Assembly: GCF_900115055.1 (NCBI RefSeq)
Contig: NZ_FOVD01000008.1
Span: forward strand, 124,001-188,000
Reading direction: 5' to 3'
DNA: 64,000 bases
From: Chryseobacterium oleae
GTDB lineage: Bacteria; Bacteroidota; Bacteroidia; Flavobacteriales; Weeksellaceae
The position numbers were made by a program, and so were the translations under genes. Below the pieces are notes generated by a model that had not been told where the DNA came from, did not search any database, and worked only from the letters and a program-made list of their open reading frames with translations. Positions 54,858-63,656 of this stretch are shown piece by piece (within the stretch, counting starts at the first letter, position 1; each line of letters starts with the position of its first letter).

Positions 54858-55167
54858 GATGGGTTTCTGGTTTCGCGGGACGAGATCAGGCTTGAGAGAG
54901 AATGATAGATTCAAGAACCAAGAACCAAGATACTAGACATCAGATTTCAGATGCTAAACATGAGATTTTTAGGTTCAGGTTAGAAATGTCAGTGGTGATT
55001 GGTAGATTCAAAGTTCAAGATACCAGACATCAGATACTAGCTCAACAATTCCGAACGAGCAACCGACAACCTGCAACTTATTTACCCTAAAACCCTCCGA
55101 CACTGAAACCCCGAAACCGTACCTCGTAATCTTATCGCTTCCTTCTTTAGCCATCACATTTTTGGAC

Positions 55168-55196
55168 AAAAAAAACTGCCTGATCATATCAGACAG
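55168..55196 (-). terminator. Rho-independent terminator, minus strand, with no annotated gene upstream
   Basis: Arms CTGCCTGAT (55176-55184) and ATCAGACAG (55188-55196; one mismatch) around CAT. On the minus strand the hairpin is followed by eight T. No minus-strand CDS lies within reach upstream, so it may end a small RNA. Confidence 0.5.
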
Positions 55197-55629
55197 CCCT
55201 CGAAATATTTTTTTCCATCATAACTGAAAACCAATTTCATCACTTGTTGTTTGTAGTTTCAAATTTGCGCTTTTTATTAAGAAAATAGAAAAAATATTAT
55301 ACTACATGGGTACTACATTGTGATTTTTTTTCATTAATTATCAAAATATGATTAATTTTTAATACAATGATAAGTCCGTTTTTAAAGGTTGTATCTCGTT
55401 GGTTTTTAGAAAACTAATGCATGAAAAATAAAGTTTATGAAGCTGTAATACTGCGATGATGATAGGCAACTGCCAAAATTGATATGCTTTTTTAATTTTA
55501 TTTAATTTTTGCTGTTTGTTTTTGTGGTCGTATACAAGTAGAGTGTCAATTTTTGGTTTTCAATTGAATATGTAGGAATTTTGAGTAGGATGATTTTTGA
55601 ATTGTTCTCATTAATAAAAATTAGGAATT

Positions 55630-55658
55630 GCTGCCCGACTCTGTCAGGTAGCTTTTTT
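55630..55658 (+). terminator. Rho-independent terminator, plus strand, with no annotated gene upstream
   Basis: Arms GCTGCCCGAC (55630-55639) and GTCAGGTAGC (55643-55652), with one mismatch and one G-T pair, then TTTTTT. The nearest plus-strand CDS ends 770 bp upstream, so a small RNA ending here is possible. Confidence 0.5.
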
Positions 55659-56174
55659 ATTTTATGATAACTAATGATTGGAAATTAGAGGGAGAATTAA
55701 GAGAGGTTTAAGGTTAAGAATATTAATGATTACAAACCAGGAATCGACAACGTATTTCAACCAGCAACTGTCAATCAGCAACTGAAAAAACCTCATAACC
55801 AAAACAACTCGCATCCCGAAATTCTCAAACTAACTCAGTTTCAGACATTCTTAATCTTTGTCTTCTTTTTCGTAATTATTGTAAGCCTTTTCCTTTAAAT
55901 CCTATTGATTATGTTAAATACAATCAAATCTTGATGATTTTTAATCATTTGTAAATAAGTGCTTTATGCTCCGGAAGTATCTGAGTAGTATGTGAATTTA
56001 TCAAGGTTTCAATTCAATAATGATAGATTTATTTTTTTAATCGAAGTTTCGTGATTTAGTGAATTTGATTAATAATACACACCTATAATTTGGACAGGCT
56101 TGTTTTAAATTAATAATAATCATTCGTTGATGTTGCTTTGATTAATGAACCAACTATTTATATTAATCCGTTTT

Positions 56175-59100
56175 ATGAAAAAGAAAATTTTATTAGTTAG
56201 TGTTTTAGCTGTCGGATTTACAGCTGTTTACGGCCAGAGATGGGAGCCGGTAGGACAGAAAGGATCCGAAATCAGAAAAGATGTTGAAGTAAAGCAGGCG
56301 TACCGAGTAGATCTTACGTCCCTTAGAAACCTTCTGAAAGATGCCGTGGAAACAGGAAAGAATGCAAAACCTGTGATTATCTCTCTGCCTACAGCGGAAG
56401 GAAAAATCGAAAAATTTGCGGTATACAGCAATCCGGTGATGGCAAAATCCCTGGTTGAGAAATACCAGCTGGGTTCCTATGTAGGAGCGGGTATAGATGA
56501 TCCTTCCAAATACATCAGATTCAGTACATCTCCTACAGATATGCAGTCTATGATTATCAAAGATGGTGTATTCCAGTTTATAGAACCTATTTCCTCAGAT
56601 AAAAAAACATATGGGGTTTTCTATAAAACAAAGAAAACAGCAGGAGAGCATGGCTTTGAATGCGGAATGGATGAAAAGGATGTAAAAGAAATAAAAGCAC
56701 TGGAGGCTAACGGAAAAAAAAATCTCTCTAACGTAGGGATTACCAGCAGACCTTCAAGCACAAAATACAGAACCTACAGACTGGCACTTTCCGTTACAGG
56801 AGAATATACCCAGTTCCATGGCGGAACTCCGGCCGGAGCATTGGCCGCAATGAACAATACAATGAGCCGTGTGAACGGGATCTTTGAAAAAGATTTTGGA
56901 ATTCACCTTATAGTTCAGGACTTACCGGGAATTATTTATACTAACGCTGCCACTGATCCTTATTCTGATTCAGGGCCAGGCGTTGATGACGCTTTATGGA
57001 GTGGAGAATTAATGACTACGCTTACCACCAATGTAGGTAGCGGGCTGTTTGACATCGGTCACCTTTTTGGAGCTTCCGGCGGTGGCGGTATGGCAGGATG
57101 TATAGGATGTGTATGCAGCGATGATACAGCGCTTGACAATGATGGAGTTCCTTCAAATTATAAAGGCGCAGGATTTACTTCTCCATCCGATGCGATTCCT
57201 CAGGGAGATTCATTCGACATAGATTATGTAGCCCATGAAATGGGACATCAGTTTGGGGGAAATCATACGTTTTCACACAACTCTGAAGATTCTGGGGCCA
57301 ATGTGGAGCCGGGAGGAGGAACCACCATTATGGCCTATGCGGGAATTACCAACGATAATGTTCAAATGGTGAGTAATCCGTATTTCCATTATAAAAGTAT
57401 CGACCAGATCCTGACCAATATGGAAGGGAAAGCAGGATGTGGTACATCAGTGGAAATTGACAATAATACAGCACCAGCTATTTCTCCGATTGCATCTTAT
57501 ACCATCCCTAAAGGAACAGCTTACTATCTTGAAGCTAATGCGGTAGATGCTCAGAATGATCCGATAAAGTATACCTGGGAACAAAATGATAGTGTAGGTG
57601 GCGGAACTACCATTTCCGGAGATACCGGTTGGGGGTATAATGAACAGGGCGCTTTGACCAGATCTTACACAGGAACAGCCAGCGGAAGAAGATATTTCCC
57701 TAAACTGGAAACGGTAATGAACGGTTCATTAACCAATAAACAGGACTGGGAAACAGTTTCTTACATTCCGAGAACACTTAAATATGCAGTGACCGTAAGG
57801 GATGAAAATCCTCAGCGCCCAATGCATTCCTCTTCAGATGTAACATTGACAGTAGGAAGTGAAGGGCCATTTAAGTTTAATGGATTGACCGCGGCTACTT
57901 TACTGTATAACAATGCATCCAATACCATTAATTGGGATGCTGCCAATACAAACAATGCGCCTTACAATGTGGCCAATGTAAAAATAGATTATACTGCAGA
58001 TAACGGGATCACGTGGACAGATCTAGCCGCTTCAGTACCTAATACAGGAAGCTATGCAGTACAGATGCCAGCCAACCTTACCGGTGCGGTTAAGCTTAGA
58101 ATATCTGCATTGGGGAATGTGTTTTATGCAGTATCTCCTGCCGTTAATGTGGGAGCAGCACCTACATCAGCTGCAGCAGCCCCTACGGGAGTTTCTTCTA
58201 TAGGCAGGGAAGTTTTCAAAACAACAGCCAGAATATCATGGAACAGCGTACCTGGAGCCAATACCTATTCTGTCAATTACAGAAAACAGGGTGAAACCAA
58301 CTGGCAAAATACAACAAGTCCAACGGGTTCTGTAGTGTTGAGCAATCTGGAAGATGAAAAGAATTATGAAGTACAGGTGGCAGCGGTTGTCAATAACATG
58401 CCGGGTACTTTCTCTGCTACGTATGCTTTTAAAACTAAAGGTCTAACAACGGGAGTAGATTATTGTATCCTTAATTCAGGAATATCAAATTATTCTGCTA
58501 TAAGAAGAGTGAGGGTAGCTAATGTAGATTACGATGATTCTAACTACAGAACATATAAAGATCTTAGCGAGGACCTGACAAAAACGGTTAACCTTACTAA
58601 AGGCACTCAATATACTTTTAAGCCCACAATACGTTCATCACCCGGATATGGATCTAACAGACCTGTAAACATTTCTGTATGGATAGATTATAACAGAAAC
58701 GGAACATTTGAAGATTCTGAAAGGGTAGGACAAACTGCCGGAAACTCTCCTGCAGGTGCCTCATCTATCAATTATGGAGATATTATTTTCACAGTACCTG
58801 CTACAGCGTATGCCGGAGATAAATTATTAAGAATGAGAGTGGTTGCTAAATACGGAACAGGAGCATTAGCCAGTGCATGTGGTGAAATTGCAAGTGGAGC
58901 AGGCGGTGTTATGGATCTTCCTGTGAAGATCACAAGCGGACTGGCTGTGAACGAAACCAAGACTACAAAATCAGAACTGTCCATTTATCCGAATCCTGCC
59001 GATACCTATGTAGAAGTAAAAAACATCAAAGGAAAAGCAGATTATAAGATTTACAGTGCAGACGGAAGATTAGCACTGGAAGGGAAACTGGAAGGACAAA

Positions 59101-59192
59101 AAATTAATGTGGCAGCATTGGTTAAAGGAGTGTACATCATTTCAATTACCAGCGAGACTGAAACTTACAGCACCAAGCTGATTAAGAAATAA
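56175..59192 (+). CDS. T9SS-secreted reprolysin-like zinc metalloprotease
   Basis: A 1005-residue secreted protein. It starts with a signal peptide (MKKKILLVSVLAVGFTAVYG); the upstream in-frame start at 56145 would put extra residues before it. The catalytic domain has the extended metzincin zinc motif HEMGHQFGGNH (354-364) with a downstream Met (MAYAG) Met-turn. Following are beta-rich modules, a fibronectin type III-like domain (about 675-760), a GEVED-like domain (about 765-930) and a C-terminal type A sorting domain (LSIYPNPADTYVEVKN to the KLIKK end), the signal for the type IX secretion system. It is probably an extracellular or surface-bound peptidase. It is monocistronic, with a terminator after it. 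Confidence 0.93.
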   Translation: MKKKILLVSVLAVGFTAVYGQRWEPVGQKGSEIRKDVEVKQAYRVDLTSLRNLLKDAVETGKNAKPVIISLPTAEGKIEKFAVYSNPVMAKSLVEKYQLGSYVGAGIDDPSKYIRFSTSPTDMQSMIIKDGVFQFIEPISSDKKTYGVFYKTKKTAGEHGFECGMDEKDVKEIKALEANGKKNLSNVGITSRPSSTKYRTYRLALSVTGEYTQFHGGTPAGALAAMNNTMSRVNGIFEKDFGIHLIVQDLPGIIYTNAATDPYSDSGPGVDDALWSGELMTTLTTNVGSGLFDIGHLFGASGGGGMAGCIGCVCSDDTALDNDGVPSNYKGAGFTSPSDAIPQGDSFDIDYVAHEMGHQFGGNHTFSHNSEDSGANVEPGGGTTIMAYAGITNDNVQMVSNPYFHYKSIDQILTNMEGKAGCGTSVEIDNNTAPAISPIASYTIPKGTAYYLEANAVDAQNDPIKYTWEQNDSVGGGTTISGDTGWGYNEQGALTRSYTGTASGRRYFPKLETVMNGSLTNKQDWETVSYIPRTLKYAVTVRDENPQRPMHSSSDVTLTVGSEGPFKFNGLTAATLLYNNASNTINWDAANTNNAPYNVANVKIDYTADNGITWTDLAASVPNTGSYAVQMPANLTGAVKLRISALGNVFYAVSPAVNVGAAPTSAAAAPTGVSSIGREVFKTTARISWNSVPGANTYSVNYRKQGETNWQNTTSPTGSVVLSNLEDEKNYEVQVAAVVNNMPGTFSATYAFKTKGLTTGVDYCILNSGISNYSAIRRVRVANVDYDDSNYRTYKDLSEDLTKTVNLTKGTQYTFKPTIRSSPGYGSNRPVNISVWIDYNRNGTFEDSERVGQTAGNSPAGASSINYGDIIFTVPATAYAGDKLLRMRVVAKYGTGALASACGEIASGAGGVMDLPVKITSGLAVNETKTTKSELSIYPNPADTYVEVKNIKGKADYKIYSADGRLALEGKLEGQKINVAALVKGVYIISITSETETYSTKLIKK

Positions 59193-59273
59193 AAATGAGA
59201 TGCTTCAGGTTGAAAAGGCAGATTAATCACCTGTCCTGAACTGGAGACAGATTTCATGGTACCTTTTGTGAAG

Positions 59274-59302
59274 AAAGAGTCCGGCGTATTGCCGGACTCT
59301 TT
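59274..59302. terminator. Bidirectional terminator
   Basis: Perfect 12-bp stem AAAGAGTCCGGC (59274-59285) with GCCGGACTCTTT (59291-59302), between the metalloprotease and the convergent VOC gene. Confidence 0.88.
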
Positions 59303-59319
59303 CTGTTTTTATAGGCTTA

Positions 59320-59697
59320 CTAATCAATAGGCTCCCACAGTTGGATCTTATTGCCTTCAAGATCCAGGATGTGAAGGAATTTTCCATAGTCATAAGTTTC
59401 AATACTGTCCAGGATTGTAACATTTTCCTTTTTCAATTCCTCTACCAAAGCTTCAAGGTTTTCCACTCTGTAGTTGATCATAAAATCTTTATCAGAAGGT
59501 TCGAAGTATTTTGTATTTTCGGCAAAAGGAGCCCATTGAGTCAACCCTTTTTTGTTGGGATCTTCACTTTCACGCCACTCAAAACTGGTTCCATACGGGC
59601 TTGTTTCAAGGCCAAGATGGGTTTTATACCATTCGTTCATTGCGCCCGGATCTTTTGATTTGAAAAGGATACCTCCAATTCCTGTTACTTTTTTCAT
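59320..59697 (-). CDS. VOC (glyoxalase/bleomycin-resistance) superfamily protein
   Basis: A 125-residue protein with the paired beta-alpha-beta-beta-beta modules of the VOC fold: KVTGIGGILFKSKDPGAMNEWY and, in the second half, DFMINYRVENLEALVEELKKENV followed by LHILDLEGNKIQLWEP with the usual terminal Glu metal ligand. VOC proteins include glyoxalases, dioxygenases and antibiotic-binding proteins. The substrate is unknown. The start at 59697 is preferred over one at 59730, since the fold begins there. Confidence 0.88.
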   Translation of the reverse strand: MKKVTGIGGILFKSKDPGAMNEWYKTHLGLETSPYGTSFEWRESEDPNKKGLTQWAPFAENTKYFEPSDKDFMINYRVENLEALVEELKKENVTILDSIETYDYGKFLHILDLEGNKIQLWEPID

Positions 59698-59965
59698 GTC
59701 TAATTTTTTAATCGTTAGAATTAAGATCATCGGGAAGCTGATCGGTGCTTCCGTCTGTTTTCAAATATATGTAAAACTTTTTATCGGAATGTTCTTTTCG
59801 TTTTAAATGATAGGCTTTTCAAGATGAAATAATGTAAATGATCATAGCATAAAAGGTTTAGGTTTAAGAAAAATACAATTCCGTGATTTACATACAAGAT
59901 TCGTGATTCTGCAAACATCAGCCTCCTGATTTATGCTGAATTTTGTATCAATAAAAATCAACAAT

Positions 59966-60970
59966 ATGAAATTGAATCAGGTAAAATTAGGAAGTCAGGG
60001 TCTGATCATACCCAATATCGGGCTGGGCTGCATGGGAATGACCGGTTTTGAAGATGCCAATATGTATGGCGAAGCAGACGAAAACGAAGCCATTGCCACC
60101 ATCCACCGTTCCCTTGAATTAGGCGGAAACTTTCTGGATACCGCCGATCTTTACGGACCATTTAAAAATGAGCAGCTTATCGCCAAAGCAATCGGAACTA
60201 ACCGGGATCAGTACATTATCGCAACGAAATTCGGATGGGAAATAGATGATTCGGATAAAGTAACCTGGGCCATCAACGGAACAAAAGATTACGTAAAAAA
60301 AGCCGTGGAAAGATCCCTTAAAAATTTAAAGACAGACTATATCGATTTGTATTATATGCATCGCCTTGACAAAAATACACCGATTGAAGAAACCGTTGGT
60401 GCCATGAGCGATCTTGTTAAAGAAGGGAAAATAGGATATATCGGCTTGTCTGAAGTATCTTCCGAAACGGTAAGAAGAGCACATGCCGTTCATCCTGTTA
60501 CCGCAGTACAGAGTGAATATTCTTTATTTGAAAGAACGGCGGAGGAGAAAGGAGTTTTGGCAACACTGAGAGAGCTGGGAATAGGTTTTGTAGCGTATTC
60601 ACCATTAGGTCGTGGATTTTTGTCAGGCCAGATCCGTTCCATCGATGATCTTCCGGAGCATGACTTCCGAAGAGGAATTCCACGTTTTCAGGAAGGATAT
60701 TTTGATAAGAATATCGAACTTGTAAAAGCTGTGGAAAACATGGCTGCAGAAAAGAATATCACTTCTTCACAGCTGGCTCTGGCCTGGATCATCAGTAAAG
60801 GCATCGTCCCGATTCCTGGAACCAAGCGCAGAAAATATGTGGAACAGAATATTGAAGCGGCTGGAATTCAGTTGAGCGAAGCCGATATTTTGAAACTGGA
60901 AAGTATCGTACCTTTGGGAACAGATACAGGCGCTCCGTATGATGAGTTCAGCATGGGGCTTTTAGATTAA
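59966..60970 (+). CDS. Aldo/keto reductase
   Basis: A 334-residue NADPH-dependent oxidoreductase. The AKR catalytic tetrad is visible as Asp and Tyr in NFLDTADLYGPFKNEQLI, Lys in IATKFGW and His in YYMHRLD. The NADPH-binding end is PIPGTKRRKYVEQNIEA. The sequence resembles the AKR13/YajO-type enzymes that reduce small aldehydes. The start at 59966 (MKLNQVKLGSQG) matches the usual N-terminus; an upstream start exists at 59933. An AraC-family gene follows 16 bp downstream and is probably its regulator. Confidence 0.92.
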   Translation: MKLNQVKLGSQGLIIPNIGLGCMGMTGFEDANMYGEADENEAIATIHRSLELGGNFLDTADLYGPFKNEQLIAKAIGTNRDQYIIATKFGWEIDDSDKVTWAINGTKDYVKKAVERSLKNLKTDYIDLYYMHRLDKNTPIEETVGAMSDLVKEGKIGYIGLSEVSSETVRRAHAVHPVTAVQSEYSLFERTAEEKGVLATLRELGIGFVAYSPLGRGFLSGQIRSIDDLPEHDFRRGIPRFQEGYFDKNIELVKAVENMAAEKNITSSQLALAWIISKGIVPIPGTKRRKYVEQNIEAAGIQLSEADILKLESIVPLGTDTGAPYDEFSMGLLD

Positions 60971-60986
60971 ACATACATCATAAGCT

Positions 60987-61889
60987 ATGAATACCATTCA
61001 CTCTGTTTCCGCTTTTCACCGTTTACTGTCGCTGCCGGAGCCCAAACATCCGCTGGTAAGTGTGATCAATTTGTCAGAAAGCATATTTCTGGAAGACGAA
61101 GTCTGGAAAGGTTTTGTCAACAGGTTTTACTGTGTTGCCCTGAAACGGGAATCAAAAGGAAAAGTAAGGTATGGTCAGCAGCATTATGATTACGATAAAG
61201 GAGTTCTGAGTTTTACTGCGCCTAATCAGGTGCAGTATCTCGACTTGGACAGCATAGAGTGTGGGGCAGGATATCTGTTGATCTTTCATGAAGACTTTAT
61301 ATTGAGACATACTTTAGCCCAAACTATTTCCGGCTACGGATTCTTTTCCTATGCAGTGAATGAGGCTTTGCATTTATCTGAAGATGAAGAAACTAACCTG
61401 ATTGAGATTCTTCATAAAATTGATAAAGAATGCCAGCATATCGATCAACATACCCAGGAAATTATTCTGTCACAAATTGATTTGTTGCTAAATTATTCCA
61501 ATCGTTTCTACGAACGGCAGTTTATTACCCGAAAAAATGGCAATCAGCAGCTTCTGGCCAGATTTGAGAAGTTTCTGAATGATTATTTTGATCAGGAACA
61601 GTCTGCAGAAAAAGGGCTTTTAACGGTACATCTCATCGCAGAAGCCATGAACCTTTCACCCAATTATCTGAGTGATCTTCTCCGGATTCAGACAGGCCAG
61701 AATACCCAGCAGCATATCCATGAAAAGCTGATCAGTAAAGCCAAAGAAAAGTTGTCTGCAACTGAATTGTCAGTAAGTGAAATCGCTTACAGCTTAGGGT
61801 TTGAGCATGCCCAGTCTTTCAGTACCTTATTTAAAAAGAAAACCAGAATGGCTCCTTTAGAATTCCGGGCGGGATTTCGTTTTAACTGA
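60987..61889 (+). CDS. AraC-family transcriptional regulator
   Basis: A 300-residue regulator with an N-terminal cupin-like region (about 40-120) and a C-terminal AraC DNA-binding domain: LTVHLIAEAMNLSPNYLSDLLRIQTGQNTQQHIHEKLISKAKEKL and LSVSEIAYSLGFEHAQSFSTLFKKKTRMAPLEFR. It is 16 bp downstream of the aldo/keto reductase gene on the same strand, so it is likely co-transcribed with it and may control it. Confidence 0.9.
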   Translation: MNTIHSVSAFHRLLSLPEPKHPLVSVINLSESIFLEDEVWKGFVNRFYCVALKRESKGKVRYGQQHYDYDKGVLSFTAPNQVQYLDLDSIECGAGYLLIFHEDFILRHTLAQTISGYGFFSYAVNEALHLSEDEETNLIEILHKIDKECQHIDQHTQEIILSQIDLLLNYSNRFYERQFITRKNGNQQLLARFEKFLNDYFDQEQSAEKGLLTVHLIAEAMNLSPNYLSDLLRIQTGQNTQQHIHEKLISKAKEKLSATELSVSEIAYSLGFEHAQSFSTLFKKKTRMAPLEFRAGFRFN

Positions 61890-61965
61890 TTCAAAAAAGT
61901 ATTTTGAAGGAATTTACTGAAATGCTTACATTTGGGTTCTGTCTCTATGGCTAACCCAATCACTT

Positions 61966-62730
61966 ATGAAAAAAAATATACCTAGCTTTCTCAAATTCAC
62001 CTGGCTTCCTTTATCACTTATCCTGATCTGCGGATGCGCAAAAGAGGAAAAAAAGCCTCAATCTCCTGATAAAACGCTCTCAAATACTACAGCTGCTGCC
62101 AATTCTGAAAAAGCTGAACCCGTTGTTGAAACGAAAAAAGATCCCTCCGAATTTGTACCGGAAGGCTATAAAATTTTTGATAAATCTTTCGGAGACTTAA
62201 ATAAAGATGGGGCAGAAGACTGTATTCTCATCATCAAAAAAGTAGATCCGGCTAATATCATTACCGACGAATATCGCGGAAAACTCGACCGCAACCGCCG
62301 CGGAATTATCGTTCTTTTCAAAAAAGGACAGGGTTATGAAATCGCCTCCAAAAATGAAACCTGCTTCTCCTCAGAAAACGAAGAAGGAGGCGTTTATTAC
62401 GCACCCGAACTGGATGTTTATGCCGAAAAAGGAAAGTTGTACATTCATTATGCCCACGGCAGATATGGCTACTGGACCTATACTTTCAGATATGGAAGCT
62501 CAGATTTTGAACTGATAGGTTATGATGGCAGCTCCAATACAGGTCCAAGAGTGAACAGTACAACCAGTATTAATTTTTTAACGGGAAAACAGCTTGACAA
62601 AACCAATGTGAATGAAGGCGCGGAAGGCGGTGACGAAGTATTTGAAGACAGCTGGAAAAAACTAAAAACCACAAAACTGATGACCCTTTCGGAGATCAAG
62701 GATTTTGATGAACTGGATTTTTATGATTAA
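61966..62730 (+). CDS. Lipoprotein with FG-GAP-like calcium-binding-type segment
   Basis: A 254-residue lipoprotein. The signal ends in LILICGC (lipobox Cys25), followed by a Lys/Glu/Thr-rich linker. Residues ~70-90 read FGDLNKDGAEDCILIIKK, the D-x-N-x-D-G-x-x-D loop of FG-GAP/VCBS-type repeats, and the rest is beta-rich with aromatic strands (LYIHYAHGRYGYWTYTFRYG). No enzymatic motif is recognised. It is probably surface-exposed or periplasmic. Confidence 0.75.
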   Translation: MKKNIPSFLKFTWLPLSLILICGCAKEEKKPQSPDKTLSNTTAAANSEKAEPVVETKKDPSEFVPEGYKIFDKSFGDLNKDGAEDCILIIKKVDPANIITDEYRGKLDRNRRGIIVLFKKGQGYEIASKNETCFSSENEEGGVYYAPELDVYAEKGKLYIHYAHGRYGYWTYTFRYGSSDFELIGYDGSSNTGPRVNSTTSINFLTGKQLDKTNVNEGAEGGDEVFEDSWKKLKTTKLMTLSEIKDFDELDFYD

Positions 62731-63074
62731 AGAGATACCAGATGCTAGACATCAGATTTCAGACCAAGGCTACGATCAAGGTTTAGACTTAGATTGTCAA
62801 TGGTGAATGATAGATTTGAGAACCAAGAACCAAAAGCTAAGATATAAGGCATCAGATTTCAGACATGAGACCTTGAACCTTGCTGAAAATCTTTGATTTT
62901 CTTGCGCCTTACATATTCACATTTGAAAAAGCCTTGCGTCCTTGCGTTTATCCAAAAAACGATCTGCTTATCTAAGCATTTAAACAATGGTCGGGCTAAC
63001 TTATTTACTAAGAACCAACAACCAACAGCATTACTTTAACTGGAAACTAGCAACTGATAACCAGCAACCTGTAG
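62731..63074. other. Gene-free stretch with degenerate intergenic text
   Basis: It contains GAACCAAGAACC and CATCAGATTTCAGAC repeats like those at 54.9-55.1 kb, then CAACCAACA-type repeats at 63010-63070. No ORF or hairpin was seen. Confidence 0.5.
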
Positions 63075-63578
63075 CTACAACTTCACACTCATATCCTGCA
63101 CCTCTTCAGCCGAAAAGCCATAGATCTGCGGAGTTTTCACATCCAGTAGATTAAGATAAATATACAGTTCGCCTCTGTGGTGGATCTCATGTTCTATCAT
63201 AGCTCTTAACCATTTCCAGATGGAAATTTCATTCCCCGGAGGTGTCAGACATTTCCGGTTCAGGTCTTCATCAGAAAGTCTGCTGATGATTTCTATCGTC
63301 TGTCGGTGCATTTCATTAAAGAAAGCAAGGATATTGTCATAGCCGTCTGCCAGCTCCTTTCCGCAACCCTGGTAAGCACTTTTTCTTCCTGAAATGGTTT
63401 CCCCGTACATATACCTTTCTATCGCAGCAATATGCCGGATCTGATCTCCGATGGTAAATTTTTCCGGTTTATAGGAAAAATCAAGTTGCTCCGGCGGAAC
63501 AACTTCAATGAGCCGAAGCGTTCTTGCCCGCACTTTTTCATAATAATCAATAAATGACTGTACAGAGGTGATTTCCAT
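63075..63578 (-). CDS. DinB-family protein
   Basis: A 167-residue four-helix-bundle protein of the DinB/YfiT superfamily. Three histidine motifs that bind a metal are visible: IRHIAAIERYMYG, EIHHRGELYIYL and the WKWLRAMIEHE helix. Such proteins often act as thiol-dependent transferases or metal-binding stress proteins; no substrate can be assigned. It is transcribed leftward, downstream of the monooxygenase gene at the right edge, with 78 bp between. Confidence 0.85.
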   Translation of the reverse strand: MEITSVQSFIDYYEKVRARTLRLIEVVPPEQLDFSYKPEKFTIGDQIRHIAAIERYMYGETISGRKSAYQGCGKELADGYDNILAFFNEMHRQTIEIISRLSDEDLNRKCLTPPGNEISIWKWLRAMIEHEIHHRGELYIYLNLLDVKTPQIYGFSAEEVQDMSVKL

Positions 63579-63656
63579 GACTCGATCTTTTGATCCTTTA
63601 AATTATTGAAAATTCAGAGACGGGCAAAAACATTTCGGATTATTTTGTGTTAAAAC

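Larger units (their letters stand above)
54858..56174. other. 1.3-kb gene-free region
   Basis: No convincing CDS on either strand. 54900-55090 is quasi-repetitive text (AGAACCAAGAACCAAGATAC, CAGACATCAGATTTCAGATG) also seen near 33.2 and 62.8 kb. 55168-55196 and 55630-55658 are terminator-like hairpins pointing outward on opposite strands, so one or two small transcripts may arise between them. 55680-55830 has CAACAGCAACTG-type degenerate repeats. The final part before the metalloprotease is AT-rich and carries its promoter. Confidence 0.5.

Noticed and set aside
54902-55090. 62-aa open frame after the third TPR-HTH gene
   Set aside because: Made of the degenerate repeated text (TRHQIS/DTRHQI repeats) shared with other intergenic regions; no sign of a gene.
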